Source: Candidatus Latescibacterota bacterium (GTDB taxonomy: Bacteria; Latescibacterota; UBA2968; UBA8231). From it: DNA of 64,000 bases. Every line of letters begins with the position of its first letter. Within the stretch, counting starts at the first letter, position 1. The notes under the pieces were generated by a model. That model was given only the letters and a program-made list of their open reading frames with translations, was not told where the DNA came from and did no database searches. The translations under genes and the position numbers were made by a program. The DNA lies in the NCBI GenBank assembly GCA_022826515.1, contig JAJDUT010000090.1, positions 7,673 to 71,672 of the forward strand. The letters run 5' to 3'. Positions 55,782 to 64,000 of this stretch are shown here, in pieces.

Positions 55782-57536
55782 ATGAGCACAGCACAACAAC
55801 AGGCCGAGGCCCTAGCGGCCGGGCTATACGCCCATCAGGTCGAGGGCATCGCTTTTTTGTTGGGTCGTCAGCGGGCGATTCTCGCCGACGACATGGGGCT
55901 GGGCAAGACGCGGCAATCCGTGCTGGCCATGCGCCAAGCCCGACCCGAAGGGCCGTATCTAGTCGTCTGCCCGGCAGCGGTCAAGGTCAACTGGGCGCGC
56001 GAGATTGAGTTGGTGCTGCCAGCGGCAGAAATCGCCATCGTCGGTCCCGCACCCGCGCCTGAACCTGGCTATACCGGCTGGGTCGTCATCAACTACGACA
56101 TTCTCGCCAAACACCCGCTGGTAGAGCACGCTTGGAGTGGCTTAGTCTTCGACGAGGCCCACTATCTCAAAAACTACCGCAGCCAGCGGCATCGCTTGTC
56201 CATGGACTTGGTCAAGGCCGTCGACGCCGAGGCCGTGGTCCACCTTTTGACCGGCACGCCACTGACAAGCCGACCGCGCGATCTCTTCCCCTTGTTGCAG
56301 TTGGCGCGTCACGCGCTCGGGCGTTCGTTCGTCTCGTTTGCCAAGCGCTATTGCGACGCGTACAAAGGCGAGTACGGCTGGGTCGCCGACGGGGCCTCCA
56401 ATATCGAAGAACTGACCGTGCAGTTGCACGGCATCATGCTGCGCCGCACCAAGGCCGAGGTGCTCGACCTGCCGCCCAAGATCCGCAGTTGGCTCGACGT
56501 GGAGGTCGCCAGCCGAGTGGCACGCGAAATGAGCGAGGCCGTGACAGAACTGTTGCAGACCATCTCGCGCCGAGGCCAAGCCAAGCTCGTAGGCGAGACC
56601 GAGACAGAGCGCCGCTCGCGCCAGGGCTGGATCATGGGCCAGCTAACCACCGCGCGCAACCGCTTGGCCATCGCCAAGGTCCGCAGCACTATTCCCTTTA
56701 TCGAAAACGCATTGGAACAGGGTGAAAAGGTCCTAGTCTTCTCGTGTTTTCTAGCACCCGTCAACACGCTCCGCAAGCACTTTGGCCCGAAGGCCGTAGC
56801 CATCACCGGCGAAGTGCCAGCGAGTGAGCGACAACAACGGGCCGACCGCTTCCAAGAGGACGACTCCGTGCAGATACTAGCCGCACAGATTACTGCCGGG
56901 GGCGTCGGGCTCAACCTCACGGCGGCGCGGCAGGTGGTCTTCAACGATCTCGATTGGGTGCCAGTCAATCATTGGCAGGCCGAAGACCGGGCCTACCGCA
57001 TTGGGCAACAGCAAGCTGTAAACGTCACCTACATGGTCGGCAGCAACACGATCGACGAATTCGTCAGGACGGTCCTCGAGACCAAGTCGGCGCTGATCGA
57101 CCAACTCGTCGAAGGCAGCGCCTTGCCCGAACATTTCCAGCGCGACGTGATGGACGAGTTGCGGCGGGTGATGGAGGTGCTGCCCGAACTGCCCACTAGC
57201 GCAATGGACGAGCAGCAAGTGGTGGAGTTATTGCGCGAGGCCGGGACGGCTTTTGTCGCCGCGCAGCCTGCCGTCGAGTCCGAGGCTAAGTCGCGCTTGC
57301 CGTCGGCCGAGGCGGTGCGCGTGTTGGCGCGGGTGTTGGCAGGGCCAAAGCGAGCGCTGTACCGGGTGGACAGTTCGTCGAAGCCGGGGGCGTTCTACGA
57401 ATTGGAGGTGGAGGGGAACGACATCAGTTGCAATTGTAAGGGATTTTCCTATCGGGGGATTTGCCAACATGCGCGGGTGTTGAAAGAGGCATTGGTCAAG
57501 GGGGAGGGATTGCCGGAGGGATTCGTCGAGATTTGA
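55782..57536 (+). CDS. SNF2-family helicase with SWIM zinc finger
   Basis: A 584-residue SNF2/Swi2 ATPase. Walker A DDMGLGKT lies near 36-43, DEAH near 125 (VFDEAHYLKN), and helicase motifs V/VI near 376 (TAGGVGLNL) and 405 (EDRAYRIGQ). The C-terminal end has ISCNCKGFSYRGICQHARVL, a SWIM zinc finger (C-x-C-xn-C-x-H) for nucleic acid or protein binding. It resembles SMARCAL1-like and HepA-type remodelers and lies before the m5C restriction-modification pair; it may act with it or be an independent repair ATPase. Confidence 0.87.
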   Translation: MSTAQQQAEALAAGLYAHQVEGIAFLLGRQRAILADDMGLGKTRQSVLAMRQARPEGPYLVVCPAAVKVNWAREIELVLPAAEIAIVGPAPAPEPGYTGWVVINYDILAKHPLVEHAWSGLVFDEAHYLKNYRSQRHRLSMDLVKAVDAEAVVHLLTGTPLTSRPRDLFPLLQLARHALGRSFVSFAKRYCDAYKGEYGWVADGASNIEELTVQLHGIMLRRTKAEVLDLPPKIRSWLDVEVASRVAREMSEAVTELLQTISRRGQAKLVGETETERRSRQGWIMGQLTTARNRLAIAKVRSTIPFIENALEQGEKVLVFSCFLAPVNTLRKHFGPKAVAITGEVPASERQQRADRFQEDDSVQILAAQITAGGVGLNLTAARQVVFNDLDWVPVNHWQAEDRAYRIGQQQAVNVTYMVGSNTIDEFVRTVLETKSALIDQLVEGSALPEHFQRDVMDELRRVMEVLPELPTSAMDEQQVVELLREAGTAFVAAQPAVESEAKSRLPSAEAVRVLARVLAGPKRALYRVDSSSKPGAFYELEVEGNDISCNCKGFSYRGICQHARVLKEALVKGEGLPEGFVEI

Positions 57537-57699
57537 CAAGTTCGGACGAACTGGTCAGACCCGATGAGTAGCTCGACGCGGGCGGTTGTAGAGACGCTGT
57601 ACTTAGGTATATTGAAAGATAGCTCGTTAGCCGCTTGCTTCCATTCGATTCGAGGCTACGGCGTTGCAAATGGACCTTTAGATTCACTACGAAGCCACC

Positions 57700-58824
57700 A
57701 TGCCCTACGATATATCACAAGAAAAAAGAGACTGGTACCGGGAAATCTCCGCGCGATCTAGGCAAAGAAAAAAAGCGGCGATCCGTGGTGAGTTTCAACG
57801 CGATCCAAGCAGAATTAACAAGCCGGTTTTGGACCCAAATAAACTAATGCCCCAACAGCGACAACAGGGCTTGAAGGCTATGTCCCTGTTTTCAGGAGGT
57901 GGTGGTCTAGACCTCGGTTTTGAGCGTGCTGGTTTTGAGCATATTGCCAGTTTTGATGCATTGGAGATTTGCGGTGATACGCTCCAGCGTAACCGTCCCC
58001 AATGGAAAGTTTTTTCTGGTCAATATGGCGATGTAACAAAGGTCAATTGGACAGCCTATAGAGGTGCCGTCGATCTCATCCACGGCGGACCTCCATGCCA
58101 GCCGTTCTCAGTTGCAGGGAGACGAAGTGGGAGCGAGGATACTAGGGATATGTGGCCGGCGTTTATTAACGCCGTGATGGCTGTCAAACCCGATGCGTTC
58201 GTAGCCGAAAACGTTCCGGGATTACTCGATCCTAAGTTCAATAAATATGTGCATACGGCGATTCTAGAGCCGTTAGAACCAAGCTACCACATCGCAAAGT
58301 TCAAAGCAGTTGCCTCCGACTTTGGCGTTCCCCAAGTGCGAAAGCGAGTCATTTTCGTCGGATTTAGATCGCCCAAAGCCGCTAATGAATTCGAGATCCC
58401 GCAGGCAACGCACTTCCCTAACGATAGCCTGTTTTCATTGAGCAGATGTACGCTAGGCACTAGGGCGGCTTTGGGACTAGACGACATTGGATTCGACAGC
58501 TTTGCTCCGACTCTCCGTTCTGGCTTTACTGGTCCGAGAAAGACGACTAGCATTCTAAATAGTAAGGCCAGTCAAAAAGTTTGGCAGAGGCTACAAATTT
58601 GGCCAAATGGTGTACAGAAGTCGAGAGAGGAAGCCGTGATGTTCCCCCCAGAAAACGGACATTTCAGGCTTTCCGTCCAAGACTGTGCTCTTCTGCAAGG
58701 GTTTCCAGAAGACTGGCTCTTTGAAGGTGCTGTGTACCAAATCCTTGGGCAAATCGGCAATTCCGTTTGCCCTCCGGTGAGCTATGCTATCGCAAACTCT
58801 GTAGCGAGCGCATTGAGGGCCTAA
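57700..58824 (+). CDS. DNA (cytosine-5) methyltransferase
   Basis: A 374-residue Dcm-type enzyme. Motif I is SLFSGGGGLDLGFERAG near 62-78, C133 in GGPPCQPFS is the catalytic cysteine, ENV follows near 165, QVRKR near 204, the target-recognition region is near 240-300, and IGNSVCPP is motif X. It is part of a two-gene restriction-modification unit with the gene at 58824; the stop and the next start overlap (TAATG). The sequence recognised is not readable by eye. Confidence 0.93.
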   Translation: MPYDISQEKRDWYREISARSRQRKKAAIRGEFQRDPSRINKPVLDPNKLMPQQRQQGLKAMSLFSGGGGLDLGFERAGFEHIASFDALEICGDTLQRNRPQWKVFSGQYGDVTKVNWTAYRGAVDLIHGGPPCQPFSVAGRRSGSEDTRDMWPAFINAVMAVKPDAFVAENVPGLLDPKFNKYVHTAILEPLEPSYHIAKFKAVASDFGVPQVRKRVIFVGFRSPKAANEFEIPQATHFPNDSLFSLSRCTLGTRAALGLDDIGFDSFAPTLRSGFTGPRKTTSILNSKASQKVWQRLQIWPNGVQKSREEAVMFPPENGHFRLSVQDCALLQGFPEDWLFEGAVYQILGQIGNSVCPPVSYAIANSVASALRA

Positions 58825-59534
58825 TGGCTGTCCAAGATGATAGCCGAGAAAAGGAAGTGTGCCAGTTATTGGGCTTGCGAGAGGGAGAAGGCCGTTCCGA
58901 GGTGGACGCATTCTTTGACTTTGCAGCGAATGGGACGTTTTACTCTGCACCGATTGAGCTTAAATCGACGACGACAGGCTCTGTTTCAACTGCAAGGGAT
59001 GTAGGGCCTACCCACATAGCAAAGTGGCAATCTCGAATATGGGTTTTCGGTTTTTACAACTCTTCGGGAACATCTCTACGGAAACTGCTCGTACTTGGGC
59101 CTAGTGAGATGGAAAGCTGGATAGGGAAAGTTGAGCAATATATTAAACCTGATTTTGCGATAGGAGACCGCGTTGCAGAGAAGCTGGACTTTGATGACTT
59201 ATACGTTATTTGCGAAAAAAAGAGCAAGTACAGCTTAGAGGACGCCAAGTCTCTCCATAAACGACAGTGGAACCAAGAGAAGTATCGTTCAGAAATGGAT
59301 GAGACTGACGGTTATACACCCGAGAAAATGCTTGAAATTCTCAAGTTGAGAGCCATTTATCTCAACCAACGCGGTTCAACCCTGAATAACCCACATATTC
59401 CGAAATCGTTCTTTGCAAACTTCACGGACCGGATGATCGACGCGGTACATTTCAGTGCAGATGCCCGAACCGCTATCCACCAAACACTACGCGACATAAC
59501 ACTTGCTAACAAAACATTGCAGTGGAACCGATAG
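58824..59534 (+). CDS. Putative type II restriction endonuclease
   Basis: A 236-residue protein starting at the ATG at 58824, inside the methyltransferase stop. D28 (SEVDAFFDF), E45 and K47 (PIELKS) form a PD-(D/E)XK nuclease core, D-x16-E-x-K. The C-terminal part is helical, with no fused recognition domain. Direct coupling to the m5C methyltransferase makes this its cognate endonuclease. Specificity is not known. Confidence 0.8.
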   Translation: MAVQDDSREKEVCQLLGLREGEGRSEVDAFFDFAANGTFYSAPIELKSTTTGSVSTARDVGPTHIAKWQSRIWVFGFYNSSGTSLRKLLVLGPSEMESWIGKVEQYIKPDFAIGDRVAEKLDFDDLYVICEKKSKYSLEDAKSLHKRQWNQEKYRSEMDETDGYTPEKMLEILKLRAIYLNQRGSTLNNPHIPKSFFANFTDRMIDAVHFSADARTAIHQTLRDITLANKTLQWNR

Positions 59535-59576
59535 CTTATTCTCACCACCTGTCAATTTCCGTAAAGGAGCCTATTC

Positions 59577-60221
59577 ATGGCCTTTGAAATTTTCGACTTT
59601 CGCAAAGAGGAACACATCAAAAACCTCCTCGTCACGCCGCACATCCGCTCTCGCTTTCTGTGCATGCAGCCGGGCGAGGTGGCCGGTCTGCACAGCCACG
59701 ACCTCGGCCATGAGATTTTCCTCATCCTGCAAGGCCGCTGCGTCTTCCACATCGCCGGCAGCGAACAGGAGCTGTGCGCAGGTCAGCTCTGCGTCGCCCT
59801 CGCCGACGAGGTCCATCAGGTGCGGACCGTCGGCGACGAGCCAATGATCATGTACCTGTCGGTCACGCCCCACATCCAGCCGACCCACACCGGCCGCGAC
59901 CCCGACGGCACCCGCCACCCAACCCGCTTCCAGCCCTCCAGTTCGTACGACGTGGAGACGGACACCGACACGCCCATCGACGACCTCATCGACAAATTCA
60001 CGGCCGCGGCTGACGATTTGGCCCAAGCCGCCAGCGATCAAGCGACCGCCCAAGCAGCACGAAGCGACCAACTCAAGGCGGCTCTCGCTGCCGGCGACGA
60101 AGCACAGGCCACCGAACTGCGCGAGGCCATGTGGCAAGACGTGTATCAGAGCTTCAAGCGGTCCTACGCTATGGCCGACGTGTGGAACGACTTGACGCCT
60201 CGCGTCGGGAAGGTGGGTTGA
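59577..60221 (+). CDS. Cupin-domain protein
   Basis: A 214-residue protein. The cupin lies at about 25-105: PGEVAGLHSHDLGHEIFLILQG with H, H, E metal ligands, then a second motif around DEVHQVRTVGDEP with H. After the cupin come about 80 residues rich in D, A and Q. It begins 42 bp after the restriction gene with AAAGGAG upstream, and overlaps nothing. Presumably a sugar- or small-molecule-binding protein. The next gene starts one base after the stop. Confidence 0.83.
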   Translation: MAFEIFDFRKEEHIKNLLVTPHIRSRFLCMQPGEVAGLHSHDLGHEIFLILQGRCVFHIAGSEQELCAGQLCVALADEVHQVRTVGDEPMIMYLSVTPHIQPTHTGRDPDGTRHPTRFQPSSSYDVETDTDTPIDDLIDKFTAAADDLAQAASDQATAQAARSDQLKAALAAGDEAQATELREAMWQDVYQSFKRSYAMADVWNDLTPRVGKVG

Positions 60222-60222
60222 C

Positions 60223-61296
60223 ATGGCTCCTGTCCGCATCGGAATCGTCGGCTGCGGTGCCATCACCCAAGTCCAGCACCTGCCCAACCTCTCTGCGCTC
60301 AAGGACCTGTTTTCTGTCGAGATGGTCTGTGACATCTCGCCGAGCTTGGCGCAGACTGTGGCGCAGGAATTTCACGTGCCTCACTACACCGACGACTGGC
60401 GCGCACTGCTCGCGGCTGATATCGACGCGGTCCTTTTGTGCCACACCGACCCCAAGACCGAGATCGCCGTCGCCGCCTTTGAGGCCGGCAAACACGTCTT
60501 CATCGAAAAGCCGATCTGCTTCTCGCTGCAGGAGGCCGACCGGATCATCGCCGCCCGGCAGGCGGCTGGCACCGTTGGCTTAGCTGGCTACATGAAGGTG
60601 TACGACCCGGCCTTTGAGACGGCTGCCCGCGCTGCCGCTGACATGGCCGCGATCCGCTTCGTCCAGATCCACCACTTGCACACCAACAACTCGCATCACC
60701 TCGCGCACTTCCGCCTGCACCGCACCGACGATCTACCCGCTGATGCCGTCGAGCAGACGCGTACAGCCCGCGCTGCGGCCGTGCGCGAGGCCATCGGCGA
60801 TGTCCCCGCCCACGTACAGTCTGCCTTTGGCCACCTCGCTGGCAGCATGATCCACGACATCTACGGCCTGCGCACCATCATGGGCGTGCCCAAAAAAGTC
60901 GCCAGCACTGAAATCTGGTATAACGGCTGGGGCGTCAGCACCATGCTCGCTTATGCCAATGGCGCTCGCTGCGCGGCAACCTGGGTCGAGTTAAAGGACG
61001 TGCGCGACTTCAAAGAAACCCTCGAAGTCTGCGGCGACGACCGCCGCGTACTGCTCTCCTACCCGACCGGCTTTTCACGGGGGATCCTCTCCACCTTGGA
61101 GATTCAGACCCTCGACGAGGCCGGCGAGGCCATCACTCACCGTCCAGCCATCGCGTGGGAAGGCCCCTTCGTCCGCGAGCTGAAGCACTTCCACGCCTGC
61201 ATCACTGAGGACGCGCAGCCGCGTACTCCCTTGGAAGAGGCCCGCTGCGACATCGCCCTGATCATCGACATCATCAAAGCCTATCTGGCCCATTAG
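60223..61296 (+). CDS. Gfo/Idh/MocA oxidoreductase
   Basis: A 357-residue NAD(P)-dependent oxidoreductase. GIVGCGAITQVQH is near 5-17, and EKPICF near 92 carries the conserved lysine. The C-terminal domain has H in MIHDIYGLRT near 207. Co-transcribed with the cupin gene. Acts on a sugar or cyclitol; which is unknown. Confidence 0.9.
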   Translation: MAPVRIGIVGCGAITQVQHLPNLSALKDLFSVEMVCDISPSLAQTVAQEFHVPHYTDDWRALLAADIDAVLLCHTDPKTEIAVAAFEAGKHVFIEKPICFSLQEADRIIAARQAAGTVGLAGYMKVYDPAFETAARAAADMAAIRFVQIHHLHTNNSHHLAHFRLHRTDDLPADAVEQTRTARAAAVREAIGDVPAHVQSAFGHLAGSMIHDIYGLRTIMGVPKKVASTEIWYNGWGVSTMLAYANGARCAATWVELKDVRDFKETLEVCGDDRRVLLSYPTGFSRGILSTLEIQTLDEAGEAITHRPAIAWEGPFVRELKHFHACITEDAQPRTPLEEARCDIALIIDIIKAYLAH

Positions 61297-61333
61297 GACG
61301 GATTTAGAGACCGCTTCTTGCTATAATTCCCGT

Positions 61334-61358
61334 GTAGGGGCAACCCTCGTGGTTGCCC
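61334..61358 (+). repeat. REP-like element, copy 3
   Basis: GTAGGGGCAACCCTCGTGGTTGCCC, differing from the copy at 36979 at three central positions. It is between the Gfo/Idh gene and the TIM-barrel gene. Confidence 0.8.
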
Positions 61359-61385
61359 ACTCGCCTACCTAAAAAACGAGATATC

Positions 61386-62963
61386 ATGGCCCCCAAGCCC
61401 AAAGCACCGCCCATCATCTTCACCGACGACGGCTGGATTTTCACGGCCGAGGAAAACGTCTCGGTCGCCGACCTCAAAGAGAAAATCGTCGACGGCTATG
61501 CTGGCACCGGCGGCGCGCTCTGGTGGAGCACAGGCGATCACGAGGTCTATCAGTTCGAGACGGAGATTGGCGAAAAATTCGGCGACGACCGCGGCGGCCT
61601 CAACGCGACGGCCCCTTCCTTCGTCCACTCGGCCACGCCCGGCGTGGAGGATCGGATCGCCGCCAACCTACAGGGCCTAATCTCTGAGTGCGGCGGGCCG
61701 TTAACCGCCCTTGCACAACTGTGCCGGGAGGCAGAAATCCCCTTTTTCCCGCGCGTGCGCATGAACAGCCACTACGTGATCGACCCGTCCCATCCCGGCT
61801 ACGGTCGCTTCCGCCGCGAGCAGCCCCACCTGCTCATCGGCCGCCCCGGCGAAGAATTCCCCGAAAAGTCGGTCGAGTGGGGCATCCGCACCGGCCTCGA
61901 CTACGCCCACGCCGAGGTGCGCGAACATGTCAGGCGCATCGCCTGCGAGGTCTTTGAGCGCTTTGACGTCGATGGCATCGAACTCGACTTCATGCGCCAT
62001 TCGGCCTTCTTCCGCATGGCCGAAGCCACGGCCAACAGCTACCTGATGACCGATTTGGTGCAAAAGATCAAGGCGCGGCTCGACGAGGTCAGTGCCCAAC
62101 GGGGGAAACCATTGCAACTAGCCGTCCGCGTCCCCCCGACCTTGGCCGACTCGCGGCGCATTGGCCTCGACGTTGACGAGTGGATCGAAACCGGCCTCGT
62201 CGATATCGTCGTCGTTGGCGGCGGCTTTATCTCCTTCGAGACTCCGGTCGATGAATTCGTCCGCGCTGCCGCCTCTACTCCCTGCCTCGTCTATGGCTGC
62301 ATCGAGGCCACCCGCCACAGCGACCTGCACTTCCTCCGCGCCTTGGCTCTGCGCTGGCTCACCGACGGGGCCGACGGCATTTACCTATACAACTTCTACA
62401 CCATGTCGCCCGAGTGGAACCGCCAAACCGCCGCTGAATTCTCCGACCTCGCAACCCTGAAAAAACTCGACAAGTGCTACGAAATCAGCGGCACCATGTC
62501 CTTCAGCCCCACGGAGGGCCACAGTGCCGCCTTCCGCCTAGCCCACCCTTCGACGCCGCTTCCCGTGCCCTTGCCCACCGACAGCCCGAGCTTGGGGCCG
62601 ACGCTTCGCATCCGCGTCGCCGATGAGGTGGCCGACGCCACCGGCGGCTTGGCCTTGCGTTTGGGTCACTTGCCCTCAGAGGATCGCCTCGAAGTCGAGC
62701 TCAACGGCCGCGCCCTCCCTTGGGACCAAGCTCAAGTCTCCGGCGATGGCTGGTCTCGCCAGCAGGCAGCGCCGCTGTTTTGGGCTAGCTATCCCACTCG
62801 TCCGGTCGAGGGAAAAATGGAAGGGGTCAGCGTGGAGTTTGCAGTGGATGGGTCTTTTTTGCGGCAGGGCACTAACGAGATTGTGGTGCGACTAGTGGAG
62901 GGACAAAGAGATCGCCGCGAGCAAGTGATACTGACTGGTGTTGAATTGGCGATTTCTCACTGA
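61386..62963 (+). CDS. TIM-barrel-like protein, glycoside hydrolase-related
   Basis: A 525-residue protein from the ATG at 61386. After an N-terminal region, DGIELDFMRHSAFFRMAEA near 198-216 and the following strands (IDIVVVGGGFISFE near 277) follow the glycosyl-hydrolase-like barrel pattern (GHL10/DUF4838-type), and the C-terminus is a beta domain. No signal peptide. Acid residues E200 and D202 in DGIELDF are candidate catalytic groups. TATAAT at 61322-61327 lies upstream. Confidence 0.65.
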   Translation: MAPKPKAPPIIFTDDGWIFTAEENVSVADLKEKIVDGYAGTGGALWWSTGDHEVYQFETEIGEKFGDDRGGLNATAPSFVHSATPGVEDRIAANLQGLISECGGPLTALAQLCREAEIPFFPRVRMNSHYVIDPSHPGYGRFRREQPHLLIGRPGEEFPEKSVEWGIRTGLDYAHAEVREHVRRIACEVFERFDVDGIELDFMRHSAFFRMAEATANSYLMTDLVQKIKARLDEVSAQRGKPLQLAVRVPPTLADSRRIGLDVDEWIETGLVDIVVVGGGFISFETPVDEFVRAAASTPCLVYGCIEATRHSDLHFLRALALRWLTDGADGIYLYNFYTMSPEWNRQTAAEFSDLATLKKLDKCYEISGTMSFSPTEGHSAAFRLAHPSTPLPVPLPTDSPSLGPTLRIRVADEVADATGGLALRLGHLPSEDRLEVELNGRALPWDQAQVSGDGWSRQQAAPLFWASYPTRPVEGKMEGVSVEFAVDGSFLRQGTNEIVVRLVEGQRDRREQVILTGVELAISH

Positions 62964-63043
62964 CTACAACGGCTTATCAGGCGGTTAGTAACTAACAAGA
63001 AGTCAGGCCAGCGCGTTTTCGCAGTCTAGCGTCCCCACCTCCC

Positions 63044-63832
63044 TCACTCCTCCACCTCAGCCCACGCCCCCTTCGCCATCAACCCCCCATCGACGCAGAC
63101 ATTCTCGCCAGTCATAAACGACGCCTTATCGCTAGCTAAAAACAGCATGGCATTGGCAATGTCTTCCGGCTGCCCATAGCGTCCAATCGGATGGAGCTTG
63201 GCGTAATCCTTAAAGAATTGCTCGCGCTCGTGGCCGAATGCCTCGATCACCTCATCGACCAACGGCGTCTGAATACCCCCTGGATTGACCGCTAAAACCC
63301 GAATCCCATACTGGGCGTAGTCGAGCGCAAGCTGCCGCGTCATAGAAATAATCCCACCCTTGCTCGCAGCATACGCCGAAACCATCGACGCCGATTGCAA
63401 GCCCTGAACGCTGGCCGTGTTGATGATGACCCCCTTGCGCTGCTCCATCATCTGCGGCAGGCAATGCCTAGCCATCAGGAAGAAGCTCTTCAGATTGACG
63501 TCAATAATCCGGTCCCACATCTCTACCGGCAGCTCGTGAGCCAACTTATAGCTGGGTACGGGCTGGATGCCGACATTGTTGCATAACACGTCAACGCGGC
63601 CCCAATCCTCGATAATCTGCCCCACAGTCTGGGCGCAGACCTCGTCGCTGGCCACATCGGCCTCAAAAAAGCGAATCTGGCCCTCTTCCTCGGCCAAGGC
63701 CGCGCCAGCCTCCGCGTCTATGTCCAACACGGCGACCTGCGCCCCTGCGCCAGCGAACGCCCGCGAAATCCCCCCGCCAATGCCCTGGGCACCGCCGGTG
63801 ACGATAACTACTTGACCCGTAAAATCAGCCAT
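63044..63832 (-). CDS. SDR-family oxidoreductase
   Basis: A 262-residue classical short-chain dehydrogenase. TGGAQGIGGGI at 12-22 binds NAD(P), NNVGIQ near 88-93, S near 141 and Y-x3-K in SAYAASKGG near 153-160 complete the triad, and the C-terminus GENVCVDGGLMAKG is the usual ending. It opens a new minus-strand unit; the 168 bp beyond its start hold no clear gene. Confidence 0.93.
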   Translation of the reverse strand: MADFTGQVVIVTGGAQGIGGGISRAFAGAGAQVAVLDIDAEAGAALAEEEGQIRFFEADVASDEVCAQTVGQIIEDWGRVDVLCNNVGIQPVPSYKLAHELPVEMWDRIIDVNLKSFFLMARHCLPQMMEQRKGVIINTASVQGLQSASMVSAYAASKGGIISMTRQLALDYAQYGIRVLAVNPGGIQTPLVDEVIEAFGHEREQFFKDYAKLHPIGRYGQPEDIANAMLFLASDKASFMTGENVCVDGGLMAKGAWAEVEE

Positions 63833-64000
63833 GACAATCTCCTTGAATTAAGAATTAGGAATGGCTTTGGTGCATAAAACTCGTGCCGGGGTGTTGGCTT
63901 CTTGTGTGTGTAGTTTAGGCTTTCTCGGTTAGGGGATAGGATTCGGGTTTAGCCAAATGCAGTAGCCGGTTGAGTATGGCACATCCCACCCGTGTTTCGG

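Noticed and set aside
57564..57761. 65-codon ORF before the m5C methyltransferase gene.
   Set aside because: No ribosome binding site or domain; it overlaps the start of the methyltransferase in another frame.
63833..64000. A gene or promoter in the last 168 bases.
   Set aside because: No ORF of useful length and no consensus promoter is visible.

Overview
The window reads as a GC-rich chromosomal segment of an uncultivated environmental bacterium. Its dense repertoire of phytanoyl-CoA dioxygenase-like proteins, Gfo/Idh/MocA oxidoreductases, a sulfatase, a DUF1080 protein, a creatininase, a DUF6785-like membrane protein and secreted proteins ending in a FlgD-like 'NGDGVND' module is what I associate with Latescibacterota/Poribacteria-type lineages. 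That placement is inference from gene content; there is no rRNA or tRNA gene here to test it. SelB implies that the organism uses selenocysteine.

Layout. 1-7624: a predicted defence block on the + strand, with a 5'-truncated HEPN-DUF499 ATPase, a second protein with a HEPN-type Rx4H motif, small ORFs, a DUF1156 DNA methyltransferase and a GIY-YIG protein. 7649-12890: six tightly packed, visibly AT-richer genes (YaaA/DUF6884-like, unknown, PIN nuclease, unknown with TTG start, P-loop ATPase, DpdA-like tRNA-guanine-transglycosylase homologue). This cassette is followed by a decayed copy of the GIY-YIG gene tail. 13040-17707: a suf Fe-S operon (sufC-sufD-sufS-sufU-sufT-Rrf2) without sufB. 17742-20065: a DUF433 gene overlapping a CARF-like sigma54 activator, then a near-consensus -24/-12 promoter driving three tiny ORFs of 25, 52 and 24 codons and ending in a strong hairpin. 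20135-22701: a two-gene ATPase plus PLD-like pair.

22820-39933: catabolic and secreted-protein genes (PhyH-like, enolase superfamily, VapBC, SDR, Ldh_2, MBL hydrolase, Gfo/Idh, GH4, sulfatase, two large exported proteins with C-terminal FlgD-like domains, DUF1080). 40034-43167: an ECF sigma factor, its short partner, NTF2-like, VOC and NIF3-like genes, lying between two 69-bp direct repeats that both encode the last 20 codons of the neighbouring PEP-utilising enzyme. 43105-54488: PEP-utilising enzyme, SelB, creatininase, TsaC/Sua5, SppA-like protease, SelA-like PLP enzyme and a DUF6785-like protein. 54773-59534: Xre-RES toxin-antitoxin, SNF2-SWIM helicase and an m5C methyltransferase/PD-(D/E)XK restriction pair. 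59577-63832: cupin, Gfo/Idh, a TIM-barrel-like protein and an SDR.

The two best candidates for an undescribed system are (a) the 7.6-12.9 kb cassette that combines a deazaguanine-type transglycosylase with a PIN nuclease and an ATPase next to a DUF499/DUF1156 module, and (b) the CARF-sigma54/DUF433 unit with its sigma54-driven microprotein operon. Both are inferences from domains and layout; no function has been shown.
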